DNA from: an uncultured Bacteroidales bacterium | GTDB taxonomy: Bacteria; Bacteroidota; Bacteroidia; Bacteroidales; Paludibacteraceae | DNA: 54,569 bases | Assembly: GCA_944321745.1 (NCBI GenBank) | Contig: CALUML010000004.1 | Span: 1-54,569 of the forward strand | Direction: 5' to 3' | In this document: positions 16,569-25,321 of the stretch, piece by piece | Numbering within the stretch: the first letter of the stretch is position 1 | Layout: each line of letters begins with the position of its first letter | Notes under the pieces: model-generated | The model's database searches: none | What the model saw: only the letters and a program-made list of their open reading frames with translations | Told to the model about the DNA's origin: nothing | Program-made: the position numbers and the translations under genes

Positions 16569-16655
16569 AGCTACGAGCGACAAGCTACAGGTTACGAGTT
16601 TTGGCCAGCTTATGCGCAACGCTACTTGTAGCTTGCAGCTCGTAACTTGTAGTTA
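16569..16655. repeat. Degenerate 'tacaagttacgagctac' repeats
   Basis: Short related words (GCTACGAGCGACAAGCTACA, GGTTACGAG and, on the other strand, CTACAAGTTACGAGCTGCAA) fill the gap between hemD and rnpA and can pair with each other. Low-complexity intergenic filler of this kind is familiar in Bacteroidales. A regulatory role is not evident. Confidence 0.6.
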
Positions 16656-16724
16656 AAAAACATCCCAAAAGTAAGGAATTTCTTCGATACTTTCGGGATG
16701 AAAATGGGGTTGTCAAGGGAATAA

Positions 16725-17483
16725 TTACTTTTTCGATTTCTTGGTGTTTTCTTTCAGGAAGTTGTCCAACGCCATGGTCATGGACGGCACGCCGGGCTTC
16801 GGTGCCTCGAGGTCGAGGCGCAGTCCCGCATCGCGCACAGCCTGGGCGGTGGTAGGACCAAAAGTGCCGATTTGTATCTCGCCTTGCTCGAAATTCGGGA
16901 AATTCTTCAACAGCGAGTCGATGCCCGCCGGGCTGAAGAACAGCAACATGTCGTAATCGAACGGCTCGTCGGGAGTAAAGTCGTTGCTCACCGTGCGGTA
17001 CATGACGGCTTTGTCGAACTTGATTTTGGAACCTTCCAATGCCTTCAACGTATCCTCGTTCTGCACTTCCGAGGTGACGAAGAGATATTTCTCGTCCGCA
17101 TGCTTGTTCAGCACCGTGATAAGTTCCGGCAACTTGCCCGTGGCCGAGAAGAACACCTTCCGCTTGCGGTATTGGATGTAGCGTTGCAGGTACAGGGCCA
17201 CAGTCTCGGAGATGCAGAAGTATTTCATCGTTTCAGGCACCGTCACCCGCAACTCCTCACACAAACGGAAGAAATGGTCGATGCCGTGACGCGAATTGAA
17301 CAAAATAGCGGAATAGTCCAATATGTTAATACGTTGCGCCCTGAACTCCTTGGCCGAAACGGGGTCTACTTTAATGAACGGACGGAATACGATCTTTACG
17401 TTGTACTTGTCGCTGATGTCGTAATAAGGCGACTTGTCGGTGCTCGGTTTCGGTTGCGACACCAGTATCTTTCTTAGCTTCAA
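16725..17483 (-). CDS. hemD: Uroporphyrinogen-III synthase (TTG start)
   Basis: A 252-residue protein of the HemD fold, which cyclises hydroxymethylbilane to uroporphyrinogen III in haem synthesis. Family features are the N-terminal RKILVSQPKP strand, ILFNSRHGIDHFF, and the C-terminal LLFFSPAGIDSLL...FGPTTAQAVRDAG region. No ATG lies near the expected N-terminus. The best start is TTG at 17483, giving a first segment like other Bacteroidota HemD proteins. A second in-frame TTG at 17510 would add nine residues and abut the DUF4271 stop. The gene lies between DUF4271 and rnpA on the minus strand, a typical Bacteroidota arrangement. Confidence 0.85.
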   Translation of the reverse strand: MKLRKILVSQPKPSTDKSPYYDISDKYNVKIVFRPFIKVDPVSAKEFRAQRINILDYSAILFNSRHGIDHFFRLCEELRVTVPETMKYFCISETVALYLQRYIQYRKRKVFFSATGKLPELITVLNKHADEKYLFVTSEVQNEDTLKALEGSKIKFDKAVMYRTVSNDFTPDEPFDYDMLLFFSPAGIDSLLKNFPNFEQGEIQIGTFGPTTAQAVRDAGLRLDLEAPKPGVPSMTMALDNFLKENTKKSKK

Positions 17484-17510
17484 TGTAGTAATAAACTTTA
17501 AATTAAACAA

Positions 17511-18176
17511 TTACACTATCAGCCGATAGGCCTGAAGTAAGGCCGCAAACGGTAAGATTTCGAGGGTGCAAAGGTACAACAATATGTAAAGAAAATCTAA
17601 CAACTTGGAGTAAAATATCTGAAATAACTTTAAAATGACAAACATAGCGGCAACGCAACAGGCAACAAGCCCGGCAATGCACGCTACGCGAGCAACGGAC
17701 GGGGAGGCGTAGATGCGGATAGCCAGCAAAGGGAACAAGGTTAATCCCAGGAACATGACGATAGTGTGGTAACTGCCCAACGACAACTGCAACGTCCGTC
17801 CCTCGAAAAACGTGTAGCACAGCAACCGGATAATCAGTCCTTTTAGCAGGAGGAAACCGGCGGTCACCGCCACGAAGCCCAAGTAAGTGGTGAAGGCAAA
17901 TTCCGCCGTCCCGTTCTGGAAAAAGGCCACATAGGCATACAACCCAATGGTACAGCAAGCGAAAAATAGGTAGAGCACCCGCAAGCGAGAATCATTGCCC
18001 TCGGAATTGCCAAACAAACTGGAGCGTTCCTTCATGCGGAAAATGGAAGGCAGGTCGTCCGTCATCAAGGCAGGATAAGCACGCATGGCAAGCACCAGCA
18101 AGGCAAACAGCCCCAACAACGTGGCAAACACCCAGTTTTCTGTCTGCGGAAGTGATGGTAATGGAAAGCACGGCAT
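17511..18176 (-). CDS. DUF4271 multi-pass membrane protein
   Basis: A 221-residue protein of the Bacteroidota DUF4271 family, with about six hydrophobic segments spread along its length and a charged loop around residues 45-65. The function of the family is unknown; its constant neighbour is hemD. I start at the ATG at 18176 (MPCFPLPSLP), since the open frame further upstream is not protein-like. The stop adjoins the hemD start region, so the two are probably co-transcribed from the promoter ahead of the LOG-family gene. Confidence 0.8.
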   Translation of the reverse strand: MPCFPLPSLPQTENWVFATLLGLFALLVLAMRAYPALMTDDLPSIFRMKERSSLFGNSEGNDSRLRVLYLFFACCTIGLYAYVAFFQNGTAEFAFTTYLGFVAVTAGFLLLKGLIIRLLCYTFFEGRTLQLSLGSYHTIVMFLGLTLFPLLAIRIYASPSVARVACIAGLVACCVAAMFVILKLFQIFYSKLLDFLYILLYLCTLEILPFAALLQAYRLIV

Positions 18177-18257
18177 GTGAGTTAGTTGCAAGTTGGTGAT
18201 AAATTGGTAACAAATCCGTTTCCCCGGCAATCTGCATTCATCTAAGGAGAACCGCAA

Positions 18258-18836
18258 CTATATCGCTGCGAACTTGCGGTAGCCGGTGTCCCACGTCTTG
18301 GCATGACGAATGGCAGGCAAAACCTCGGCGGCCGATCCGACCACAGTCCACATCTCACGATGCCGCTCGCGCATGAAGTGTTCCTCCACCGCCCGGTCAA
18401 ACATTTGCAGCAAAGAGTCGTAATACCCGTTCACATTCACCATGACAATGGGCTTCGTCACCAGTCCCAGTTGTTTCCACGTCACGACCTCGAGCAGCTC
18501 TTCCAGCGTGCCGCACCCGCCGGGCAAGGCCACGAACGCATCGGCCATGCCAGCCATCATGCGCTTGCGTTCGTGCATGTCGGCCACCACGCGCAGCTCG
18601 GTAAGCCCATCCAGGTGCCATTTCTCCTCGTACATGAACTGCGGGATAACCCCCACCACACGCCCGCCGCCCCGCAGGACACTTTGCGCCAGCGCGCCCA
18701 TCAGCCCGAGCGAGCCACCGCCGTACACCAGCGTGTGGCCCCCGGCAGCCAAGAGGCCGCCCAGCTCCTCCGCTGCACGGAAATACGTCTCATCCACCTG
18801 GGTGCTCGAACCGCAATATACACAAATCGTCTGCAT
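18258..18836 (-). CDS. LOG-family 5'-monophosphate phosphoribohydrolase
   Basis: A 192-residue Rossmann-fold protein of the LOG (TIGR00730) family. The signature is present: ICVYCGSS at the N-terminus, VYGGGSLGLMG (about 38-48), and the catalytic ALPGGCGTLEELLEV (about 102-116). Relatives split N-ribosyl bonds of nucleoside 5'-monophosphates (cytokinin-activating enzymes in plants and bacteria); the physiological substrate here is unknown. The gene begins a minus-strand series LOG-DUF4271-hemD-rnpA-yidD and has a TATCTTTG element 28 bases upstream. Confidence 0.85.
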   Translation of the reverse strand: MQTICVYCGSSTQVDETYFRAAEELGGLLAAGGHTLVYGGGSLGLMGALAQSVLRGGGRVVGVIPQFMYEEKWHLDGLTELRVVADMHERKRMMAGMADAFVALPGGCGTLEELLEVVTWKQLGLVTKPIVMVNVNGYYDSLLQMFDRAVEEHFMRERHREMWTVVGSAAEVLPAIRHAKTWDTGYRKFAAI

Positions 18837-18863
18837 GATTGGTCATTCTCTTCTCTTGGAGTG

Positions 18864-18871
18864 CAAAGATA
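18864..18871 (-). promoter_or_regulatory. -7 promoter element TATCTTTG for the LOG-hemD-rnpA series
   Basis: Read on the minus strand, TATCTTTG matches the Bacteroidota -7 consensus TAnnTTTG exactly and lies 28 bases upstream of the ATG at 18836. A TTTG at 18889-18886 is too close to be an ideal -33 box. Confidence 0.65.
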
Positions 18872-19152
18872 GTGAAAGGTGAGCGCAAAGCAATCAAGCC
18901 CACTTGAAATTGCTTCGCAAAACCGCACCCTATCTTATCGACGCGCAAAGGCATCCTATCCCAAGCCCATTCCAACTCTTCTGCAAGCCCATGCTTGCGG
19001 AAGAGCGGGGAAGGGCATGGAATGGCAAGCATTTTGCCGGAGCCTTCGTGCGCCTTCGTCCCGGACTCACGTAAATCGGAGGTTATTCTTGCGTAAATAT
19101 GGGATAAAAAGGCACCGCCAAGCAGCCTGGAAAAAATGAACCGCGAGAATGC
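18872..19152. other. Intergenic stretch with one strong hairpin
   Basis: No gene is seen. At 18977-19004 TCTTCTGCAAGC pairs with GCTTGCGGAAGA around a 4-base CCAT loop (one wobble pair). No T-run follows, so it is more likely a structural repeat or mRNA-stabilising hairpin than a terminator. Confidence 0.5.
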
Positions 19153-19199
19153 AAAAAAAATCGCATCCCGCATCACTCAGGGTGATTAGCGGAATGCGA
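19153..19199 (-). terminator. Rho-independent terminator of cydAB
   Basis: On the minus strand the stem runs from 19199 to 19161 (TCGCATTCCGC with its near-complement, plus an inner ATCAC/GTGAT pair). It is followed directly by eight T (19160-19153). It lies about 48 bases beyond the cydB stop. Confidence 0.85.
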
Positions 19200-19246
19200 C
19201 TTACGAACAGTCCATCCCGAGCCTGCATAAAACCGGAAACATCCAA

Positions 19247-20395
19247 TCAATAAGCTTCGTCCTCCTTCAGCTCCTCGGTCGTTATCGGTTTGCGGTCAAT
19301 GGCCCTCCACGCATAGACGATATAGGCCAGCACGAACGGTATCAGAAGCGACACATACGCCATCGTCTTCAAGGTGAACAGGCTGGAGCAACTGTTGGCC
19401 AGCGTCAGGGAGCTTTGCAGGTCGACCACCGAGGGATAATAGGCCGTGTGGCTGTAGCCCACGCACAGCAGCAGGGCCAGAACCGTGAGCACCGTGCCGA
19501 TGCCCGCAAACCAAATGCCCCGGGTGTAGGCGGGCGACCAGATGCTGCGCCCCAGGCCGAACAGCACACCTGCCACCCCCACCAGGAACAACACCAGCAA
19601 CCACGGCATGGCCAGGAAGTTGTGCCAATACTTGAACGGCTCCATGAATATGGCCTGCGTGTCCGGATCCACCGCGAAACCCTGCTTGAGCAACGTGCGG
19701 ATGACGAAAGCCAGGAAGAAGAGCAGGAACGGCACAGCGTCCCACACCAGCTGGCGGCGGCAACGGGACATCAGCCCCTCGTGCCGGATATTGTTGATGA
19801 AATACAGGTTGCCCAACAGCCGGGCCAGGAAAAAGACGGCCAGCCCCAGCACAATGTTCCACACGTCGGCAAACGCGTCCAGCCCATGCCACCCGTTGCT
19901 CCAACGGCTGATGACCGGCATGGCACCGTCGGTCAGGTTGGCCTTGTCCACCATGAAGTTCGACCCGTTGAAAAACGTAGCCACCGCCATTCCCAGCAGA
20001 AGCGGCCCCAGCACGCCGTTGGCCACCAGAAAGCCTTGGTACACCCGTTTGCCCAACAGGTTGCCCAACTTGGACTGGAATTCGTAAGACACCGCCTGCA
20101 CCACAAAACTGAACAGGATAATCATCCACAACCAGTAAGCCCCGCCGAAGCTGGTGCTGTAAAACAACGGAAAGGAGGCGAAGAACGCCCCGCCGAACGT
20201 CACCAGCGTAGTGAACGTGAATTCCCATTTGCGTCCCGTGGAGTTGACCAGCAGCGTACGTTCCTCATCGGTGCGTCCCAAGCGGAACAACAACGAATTG
20301 CCTCCCTGGACGAAAAGCAGGAACACCAGCAAGGCACCCAGCAAGGACACCAGAAACCACCAGTAATGTTGCAAAAACAAATATGTCGTATCCAT
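19247..20395 (-). CDS. cydB: Cytochrome bd quinol oxidase subunit II
   Basis: A 382-residue integral membrane protein with about eight or nine spans. The N-terminal MDTTYLFLQHYWWFLVSLLG and the following RTDEERTLLVNSTGRKWE loop are typical of Bacteroidota CydB. It pairs with CydA to form the bd-type terminal oxidase, which reduces oxygen to water with quinol electrons, useful for oxygen scavenging in near-anaerobes. I start at the ATG at 20395; the longer frame upstream lies in the cydA-cydB spacer. The operon order is DUF4492-cydA-cydB, ending at a strong terminator. Confidence 0.93.
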   Translation of the reverse strand: MDTTYLFLQHYWWFLVSLLGALLVFLLFVQGGNSLLFRLGRTDEERTLLVNSTGRKWEFTFTTLVTFGGAFFASFPLFYSTSFGGAYWLWMIILFSFVVQAVSYEFQSKLGNLLGKRVYQGFLVANGVLGPLLLGMAVATFFNGSNFMVDKANLTDGAMPVISRWSNGWHGLDAFADVWNIVLGLAVFFLARLLGNLYFINNIRHEGLMSRCRRQLVWDAVPFLLFFLAFVIRTLLKQGFAVDPDTQAIFMEPFKYWHNFLAMPWLLVLFLVGVAGVLFGLGRSIWSPAYTRGIWFAGIGTVLTVLALLLCVGYSHTAYYPSVVDLQSSLTLANSCSSLFTLKTMAYVSLLIPFVLAYIVYAWRAIDRKPITTEELKEDEAY

Positions 20396-20431
20396 AATAA
20401 CAGTTGAATAACAGTTGAACATCAAGACATG

Positions 20432-21931
20432 CTAATCCGCGCTTTCCGGCCCTTTCTGGATGGCTTTCACCATGATGCCAACCTCGGCCGCCAACAACAC
20501 CGTGAAGAGCACCAGGAATATGAAAAAGGTGGTGGCCACGGCTCCCGTTTCGAGCCTCGACACAGCCGCCGAAACCGGCAGCAAGTCCTGGATGGTCCAC
20601 GGCTGACGGCCCACTTCCGCCACTATCCAACCGGCCTGGCTGGCCAGGTAAGCCAACGGGATGCCCGCCAATGCCACGTAGTGCAACCAGTTTACTTCCT
20701 CCAGCTTGCGCTTCCAGGCTAGGAACAGCACCAGCACGAAGAAGGCAATGAAATACACGCCCAACCCTACCATCACACGGAACGCCCAGAACGTGAGCCA
20801 CACGTTGGGCACCAAATCGTCGGGTTGGTCGATGTATCCGTAGCCAAAGTGCTTCATATTATCGTCTATCACCTGCCGGGCCGCTGCCTGCCGGGCTTCA
20901 TCGCCCGCCTGCTTGGCCTCCCGATAGTCGGACAAGGCCGCAATGGCCTTCCGCCCGTTCGCCATCTTGTCGGCTGCCGATGGAGCCACCGTGCCGTCGG
21001 ACAAGGGGTAGCCGCCCTCCAGCAAGTCGTTGATGCCCGGCACGTAGCCGTCAACATCACGGGTGGCCAGGAGCGACAGCAGCACGGGTATCTTGACCTC
21101 GCCCACCACCGTCAGCGGCTGGCGCGTGCCCCCGTCATACAACCCCTCCATGGCCGCCAGCTTCATGGGCTGGCACTGAGCCACCTGGTAGGCGGACTTG
21201 TCGCCCGTCATGGCCGTCACCAAGGATGCGAACAAGCCTACCGCCGCCGCCACCTTCATGCTCGCCACGGCAAATTCGTGCTCCCGCTTGCGCAGCAAGA
21301 ACCACGCACTCACCCCTACGACGAACACGGCTCCCAGTATCCAACTGCTAATCACCGTGTGGAAAAACTTGTTCACCGCCACCGGCGAAAAGGCCACCGC
21401 CAGGAAGTCGACCATCTCGTTGCGCACCGTGTCGGGATTGAACTCCATCCCCACCGGGTATTGCATCCACGAATTGGCCACCAATATCCACCAGGCGGAT
21501 ATCGTAGCCCCCGCACCCGTGAGCCAGGTGGATGCCAGGTGAAAACCCTTGCCCACCTTGTTCCACCCGAAGAACATCACGGCAACAAACGTGGCCTCCA
21601 TGAAGAAGGCCACAATTCCTTCTATCGCCAGCGGGGCTCCGAATATGTCGCCCACAAACCAGGAATAGTTGCTCCAGTTGGTACCGAACTGGAATTCCAA
21701 TATCAACCCCGTGGCTACCCCCACCGCGAAATTGACCCCGAACAGCTTCATCCAGAACCTGGCTGTCCGCTTCCAAAACTCCTTGCCTGTAATAACGTAC
21801 AAGGTCTCCATCAAGCCCATTATCACCGCCAGCCCCAATGTGAGGGGGACGAAGAGCCAATGGTACATGGCCGTGAGGGCAAACTGCGCCCTCGACCAGT
21901 CAATCATCGAAACATCGATACTTTCCAACAT
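20432..21931 (-). CDS. cydA: Cytochrome bd quinol oxidase subunit I
   Basis: A 499-residue membrane protein. It carries the CydA landmarks: an N-terminal FALTAMYHWLFVPLTLG helix with the haem-ligand His, GTNWSNYSWFVGDIFGAPLA, and the quinol-side motif AEVGRQPW (about residue 440). The Q-loop is of the short type. It holds haems b558, b595 and d and oxidises quinol. The DUF4492 stop is four bases upstream of the start, so translation is probably coupled. The very long open frames on the opposite strand are composition shadows. Confidence 0.95.
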   Translation of the reverse strand: MLESIDVSMIDWSRAQFALTAMYHWLFVPLTLGLAVIMGLMETLYVITGKEFWKRTARFWMKLFGVNFAVGVATGLILEFQFGTNWSNYSWFVGDIFGAPLAIEGIVAFFMEATFVAVMFFGWNKVGKGFHLASTWLTGAGATISAWWILVANSWMQYPVGMEFNPDTVRNEMVDFLAVAFSPVAVNKFFHTVISSWILGAVFVVGVSAWFLLRKREHEFAVASMKVAAAVGLFASLVTAMTGDKSAYQVAQCQPMKLAAMEGLYDGGTRQPLTVVGEVKIPVLLSLLATRDVDGYVPGINDLLEGGYPLSDGTVAPSAADKMANGRKAIAALSDYREAKQAGDEARQAAARQVIDDNMKHFGYGYIDQPDDLVPNVWLTFWAFRVMVGLGVYFIAFFVLVLFLAWKRKLEEVNWLHYVALAGIPLAYLASQAGWIVAEVGRQPWTIQDLLPVSAAVSRLETGAVATTFFIFLVLFTVLLAAEVGIMVKAIQKGPESAD

Positions 21932-21935
21932 ACTA

Positions 21936-22172
21936 TTAATTGGTTAACGAATTTTCATCTGCCAGGCGGCTTACCAATTCCTGCCCCACGTAATCCTGCT
22001 TCTCCTGCGTGCTTTTCCCCTTCAGAAACGCGGGAAAGAAAAAGAGTTTCAAAATAACGAACATGATGAAGAGCTTTATCAGAATCAGCTTCCACAAAGT
22101 CCGCCCGATGGTCATCGAACGGAATCCGTCCCGATAGAACTCCCACACTTGGACAATGCGCTTTGTTATCAT
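21936..22172 (-). CDS. DUF4492 small membrane protein of the cyd operon
   Basis: A 78-residue protein with a conserved amphipathic start (ITKRIVQVWEFYRDGFRSMT) and one hydrophobic span (LILIKLFIMFVILKLFFFP). This small family (DUF4492) typically precedes cydA in Bacteroidota and may be an accessory or assembly subunit of the bd oxidase, by analogy with CydX elsewhere; that role is inferred. The start is the ATG at 22172, 33 bases after a TATCTTTG element. Confidence 0.85.
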   Translation of the reverse strand: MITKRIVQVWEFYRDGFRSMTIGRTLWKLILIKLFIMFVILKLFFFPAFLKGKSTQEKQDYVGQELVSRLADENSLTN

Positions 22173-22205
22173 AAGCAAATATAATGAACAGCCACTTAAC
22201 GCTTG

Positions 22206-22213
22206 CAAAGATA
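22206..22213 (-). promoter_or_regulatory. -7 promoter element TATCTTTG for the cyd operon
   Basis: The minus-strand TATCTTTG fits TAnnTTTG and lies 33 bases upstream of the DUF4492 ATG. A TTGG-type -33 box lies about 18 bases further upstream. Confidence 0.65.
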
Positions 22214-22473
22214 TTATTTTTCCCATAACCTCCAAGAAAAGCCCTCAAAAAAGCATCCATAAGCCCTGCAAGAGCCTGCCCCACCCACACCCTTAAAAGA
22301 AAAAGGTGGAAAAAATGCCTTGGTTTGCATTTTTTTCGTATCTTCGCCCCCCGAATTCTTAACAACAACAAACGCCTTGGACACATTCCCCGCCCGCCCC
22401 GAACAGGCAGAGCAAGGAAATGATGCCCAGCGGAATACGCTTTAACATAATAAAAGTACATTTTTAATATCAA
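22214..22473 (+). promoter_or_regulatory. Divergent spacer with ppiD promoter and leader
   Basis: TATCTTCG at 22339-22346 is a one-mismatch -7 element for the plus-strand ppiD gene, giving a leader of about 120 bases. Just upstream, AAAAAATGC (22311-22319) pairs with GCATTTTTT (22327-22335), a weak bidirectional hairpin overlapping the promoter. No gene is seen in this stretch. Confidence 0.5.
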
Positions 22474-24594
22474 ATGGCAACATTAGAGAAAATCAGAGGG
22501 AAAGGCCCTCTGCTGGTAGCTGTAATCGGGATTGCGTTGTTGGCCTTCATCATCGGCGACTTCTTGAATTCCGGAGTGACTTATTTTAACCGCTCGCGCG
22601 AAAACGTGGGCGAGATTGTAGGCAATGAAATCCACTTCACGGAATTCCAAGCCGCTGTGGACCAAATGACCGAAGTCTACAAAATCGAAACCGGACAAAA
22701 CGACCTGAACGAAGAACTCACCGCACAACTGCGCGCCTCGGTGTGGGAAAGCATGGTGAGCGAACGCCTGATGCAGGAAGAAGCCGCAAAAATCGGCCTG
22801 GCCGTGAGCAAGGAAGAACTGTCGGACCGGCTGATAGGTAACAATATACACCCCATCATCATGCAACGCCGCGCATTCTACAACGAAAACGGCCAGTTCG
22901 ACCGCGGGCTGCTCATCAACTTCCTCAACTCGCTGGACGTGGATGCCACCGATGAAAACATGTACGCCCAGATACAGCAGGCCAAAAGCTATTGGCTGTA
23001 TTGGGAAAACGTGGTAAAGAACGAGATCCTGCGCGAAAAGTACAACACGCTGATGTCAAAGGCCATCACCGCCAACTCGGTGGATGCCCGCGCGGCTTTC
23101 GATGCCGCCCAGCGCACGATGGACTTCTCCTACGTGGCACAGCCCTACTACAGGGTGCCCGACTCGCTGGTAAGCGTCACCCAATCTGAAATACAGCAAC
23201 GCTACAACCTGCATAAGGAAATGTACAAGCAGGAAGAATCGCGTTCCATCAACTACGTGACTTTCGACGTGAAGCCGCAGGAAGATGACTACACGCAAGT
23301 GCAGGAATGGATGGACAAGGTGAGCGAGGAATTTGAAACGACCGATGACGTAATCGGTGTGGTGAACTCCAACTCGGACGTGATGTACGACGGGCGCAAC
23401 TACTCCGAAAGCACCGTACCCGCCTTGCTGAAGGACTTCGCTTTCAGTGGCAAAGAGGGTGACTTCTTCGGTCCCGTGTTCGAAAACGACACACACACCA
23501 TGGCACGCATCATGCAGACGGGCTTCATGACCTCGGACTCCGTGCGCCTGCGCCACATATACCTGCTGCCTGCCGATGAAGCCCGCGCCGACAGTATATA
23601 TAATGTATTGCGCACCGACCGCAAGGCCGACTTTGCCGCCTTGGCCCGCGAATACTCCCTGGTGCAGCAAACCGCTGCCAACGGCGGAGAAATCGGCTGG
23701 CTCACCGAGAACATGAAGGGTGTGGACAAGGAATTCATGGATGCCTTCAACAAAAAAGTCGATGAAGTGTACATGTTCAAGAACGCCCAAGGCATCCAAA
23801 TCGTGCAGGTGATGGAAAAGACCGCCCCGCGCAAGAAAGTAAAACTCGCCATCCTCGAACGCAAGGTGACTGCCAGCAGCCGCACGCAGGCCCGCATCTA
23901 CAACGAAGCAAAGCAGTTTGCCAGCGCGGTCAAGGACGCGGAAAGTTTCCAGGCCAAGGCCGACGAACTGGGCTTGTCCGTGCGCCCGGCCAACAATCTG
24001 GACAAGAACGCCGAACGGGTATCCATCGTGCCGCAGTCGCGTCAAGTCGTGCGCTGGGCGTTCGGTGAAGATGTCAACACGGTGTCCGACGTATTCGACT
24101 GCGGTGACCAGTTCGTGGTGGCCGTGGTGACGGAAGTGAACGAAAAAGGGTACACCCCGGTGGCCAAAGTGAGCGGGCAAATCAAGGCCGAACTGATGAA
24201 GGAAAAGAAAGCCGAACGCATGATAGCCGACCTGCAGACCAAGCTGGCCGAAGGCAAGTCGCTGGAAGAACTGGCCAAAGCCCTCGACGTGGACGTGAAG
24301 GAAGCCACGGGCGTGAGCTTCGCCTCGTACTCGTTCGGCAGCGCAGGCTTCGAACCTTACGTCATCGGCAAGGCCATGACGCAAGAAGTAAACAAGCTGT
24401 CGCAGCCCATCAAGGGCAACTCGGGCGTGTACGTGGTGCTGCCAACCAAGGCAACGGACGGCACGGGTACCTTCGATGCCGCAGCGGAAATCGCCCAACT
24501 GAACAACCGCAACATGTACTCGCTGTCCTACACCATCTACCAGGACATCCGCGACAATGCGGAAATCGTGGACACCCGCTCGAATTTCTACTAA
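22474..24594 (+). CDS. ppiD: PpiD/SurA-like periplasmic peptidyl-prolyl isomerase
   Basis: A 706-residue protein. An N-terminal anchor (GPLLVAVIGIALLAFIIGDF, residues 11-30) leaves a large periplasmic part. A SurA_N-type helical domain (about 45-200) is followed by a parvulin rotamase domain around 350-440 with RLRHIYLLPADEARADSIYN and a GGEIGWLTE motif, then a second helical/rotamase-like region to the C-terminus. It is a folding factor for exported proteins. This copy is complete. Its last 572 bases are repeated at 30190-30761, left behind by a later integration. A 20-base-stem terminator follows the stop. Confidence 0.9.
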   Translation: MATLEKIRGKGPLLVAVIGIALLAFIIGDFLNSGVTYFNRSRENVGEIVGNEIHFTEFQAAVDQMTEVYKIETGQNDLNEELTAQLRASVWESMVSERLMQEEAAKIGLAVSKEELSDRLIGNNIHPIIMQRRAFYNENGQFDRGLLINFLNSLDVDATDENMYAQIQQAKSYWLYWENVVKNEILREKYNTLMSKAITANSVDARAAFDAAQRTMDFSYVAQPYYRVPDSLVSVTQSEIQQRYNLHKEMYKQEESRSINYVTFDVKPQEDDYTQVQEWMDKVSEEFETTDDVIGVVNSNSDVMYDGRNYSESTVPALLKDFAFSGKEGDFFGPVFENDTHTMARIMQTGFMTSDSVRLRHIYLLPADEARADSIYNVLRTDRKADFAALAREYSLVQQTAANGGEIGWLTENMKGVDKEFMDAFNKKVDEVYMFKNAQGIQIVQVMEKTAPRKKVKLAILERKVTASSRTQARIYNEAKQFASAVKDAESFQAKADELGLSVRPANNLDKNAERVSIVPQSRQVVRWAFGEDVNTVSDVFDCGDQFVVAVVTEVNEKGYTPVAKVSGQIKAELMKEKKAERMIADLQTKLAEGKSLEELAKALDVDVKEATGVSFASYSFGSAGFEPYVIGKAMTQEVNKLSQPIKGNSGVYVVLPTKATDGTGTFDAAAEIAQLNNRNMYSLSYTIYQDIRDNAEIVDTRSNFY

Positions 24595-24616
24595 ACCCGC
24601 GGTAAAATCACATACA

Positions 24617-24666
24617 ACACAAAAAGCGGTGGAACGGCCATTCGGTCGTTCCACCGCTTTTTGTGT
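24617..24666. terminator. Bidirectional terminator between ppiD and the convergent gene
   Basis: A perfect 20-base stem (ACACAAAAAGCGGTGGAACG and its complement) with a 10-base loop lies between the ppiD stop and the converging anti-sigma-like gene. The T-runs on both arms let it serve both strands. Confidence 0.9.
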
Positions 24667-24687
24667 CATCCCCGTGGCAGGCTGCAC

Positions 24688-25047
24688 TCACAGCCACCGC
24701 TTCGCCAAAGGATAGGCCAGCACGCCACACACCACGGCCAGCCCACCCGCCAGCACCCAGCGCACGTCCAGGCTACCGAACAAGCCCAGCCAACCGACAA
24801 CCTCTACCACCCAACGCGACAAGGCCAACACCCCTTCCCACGCCTGACGATGGCACACTAACAGCACCGCCGCCGCCAGCCCCCCGGGCAGCCACCGTGC
24901 CCATCCCCTCGCGGGGCGGCACGCATCCACCCGGTCCAGTTTGTGCCGCAAACGGCCTTCGAAGAAGTCACGTTCCACGTCCGGCACGTCCCCGCGCAGC
25001 AAGTCGCGCAGGCGTTCATCATTCGATTTATTCTTTTTCATATCCAT
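24688..25047 (-). CDS. Small membrane protein, anti-sigma-like (left copy)
   Basis: A 119-residue protein with a charged N-terminus (MDMKKNKSNDERLRDLLRGD) and two hydrophobic segments (about 50-70 and 80-115). It sits directly after an ECF sigma gene and overlaps its 3' end by 20 bases, the usual place for an anti-sigma factor. It lacks a zinc-binding HxxxCxxC motif, so the assignment rests on position. This copy is identical to the one at 30855-31214 but follows a truncated sigma gene, so it no longer has its native promoter. Confidence 0.65.
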   Translation of the reverse strand: MDMKKNKSNDERLRDLLRGDVPDVERDFFEGRLRHKLDRVDACRPARGWARWLPGGLAAAVLLVCHRQAWEGVLALSRWVVEVVGWLGLFGSLDVRWVLAGGLAVVCGVLAYPLAKRWL

Positions 25048-25267
25048 TTTGTTTCAAGAAAGTTTCCAATTTGTCGCGTCCCCGCTTCAGGTGCGACTTC
25101 ACCGTGCCCACGGGCATGTGCATGATGGCCGCCACCTTCGCCACCGGGAAGTCCTCCATGTAGTGCAGCAGCAAGGCCGAGCGTTCCTCCGTCCGCAGCC
25201 GGGCGAGAGCGGCCTGCACGTCATGCGCCGTGTCCTGTAGATTCGAGAACGAGAACATTTTTGGCAA
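25028..25267 (-). pseudogene. Truncated ECF sigma factor (C-terminal region 4 only)
   Basis: From 25235 down to the stop at 25028 this matches the region-4 part of the intact sigma gene at 31195-31722 (DVQAALARLRTEERSALLLH..., VGTVKSHLKRGRDKL). The repeat breaks at 25235/25236, and the frame continues into unrelated insert DNA up to a fortuitous ATG at 25267. Region 2 is missing, so it cannot work as a sigma factor. If translated, a free region-4 fragment could still bind DNA or the anti-sigma protein. Confidence 0.9.
25236..25248. repeat. Short direct repeat at the insert's left edge
   Basis: TGTAGATTCGAGA starts at the first non-duplicated base. A 12/13 match (TGTAGATTCAAGA) lies at 30118-30130 near the right edge, 59 bases before the second long repeat. 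It could mark the ends of the inserted element. Confidence 0.4.
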
Positions 25268-25283
25268 ATATGAGGATATTTTT

Positions 25284-25306
25284 TTTGTCTAAATCAAGCA
25301 TCTTTG
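25284..25306 (+). promoter_or_regulatory. Candidate promoter of the inserted gene pair
   Basis: CATCTTTG at 25299-25306 is one base off the TAnnTTTG consensus and lies 15 bases before the ATG at 25322. A TTTG at 25284-25287 is present but closer than the ideal -33 spacing. The surrounding 60 bases are very A+T-rich. Confidence 0.4.
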
Positions 25307-25321
25307 TAAAAAAAAATAGGA

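Larger units (their letters stand above)
24023..25235. repeat. 1213-bp direct repeat, left copy
   Basis: This segment (3' end of ppiD, terminator, anti-sigma-like gene, 3' part of the ECF sigma gene) recurs at 30190-31402 with a constant offset of 6167. By eye I find six differences in the first ~107 bases (for example 24042, 24048, 24074), none in the next ~1050, and three near the right end (25181, 25208, 25232). It bounds a 4954-base insert. Confidence 0.95.

Noticed and set aside
20825..22057. 410-codon open frame opposite cydA (and a 330-codon one opposite cydB)
   Set aside because: His/Arg/Pro-rich antisense shadows; CydA and CydB are certain on the other strand.
23056..24687. 543-codon minus-strand frame opposite ppiD, with a relative at 30069-30854
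   Set aside because: Antisense of the ppiD coding sequence; its repetition simply follows the 1213-base duplication.
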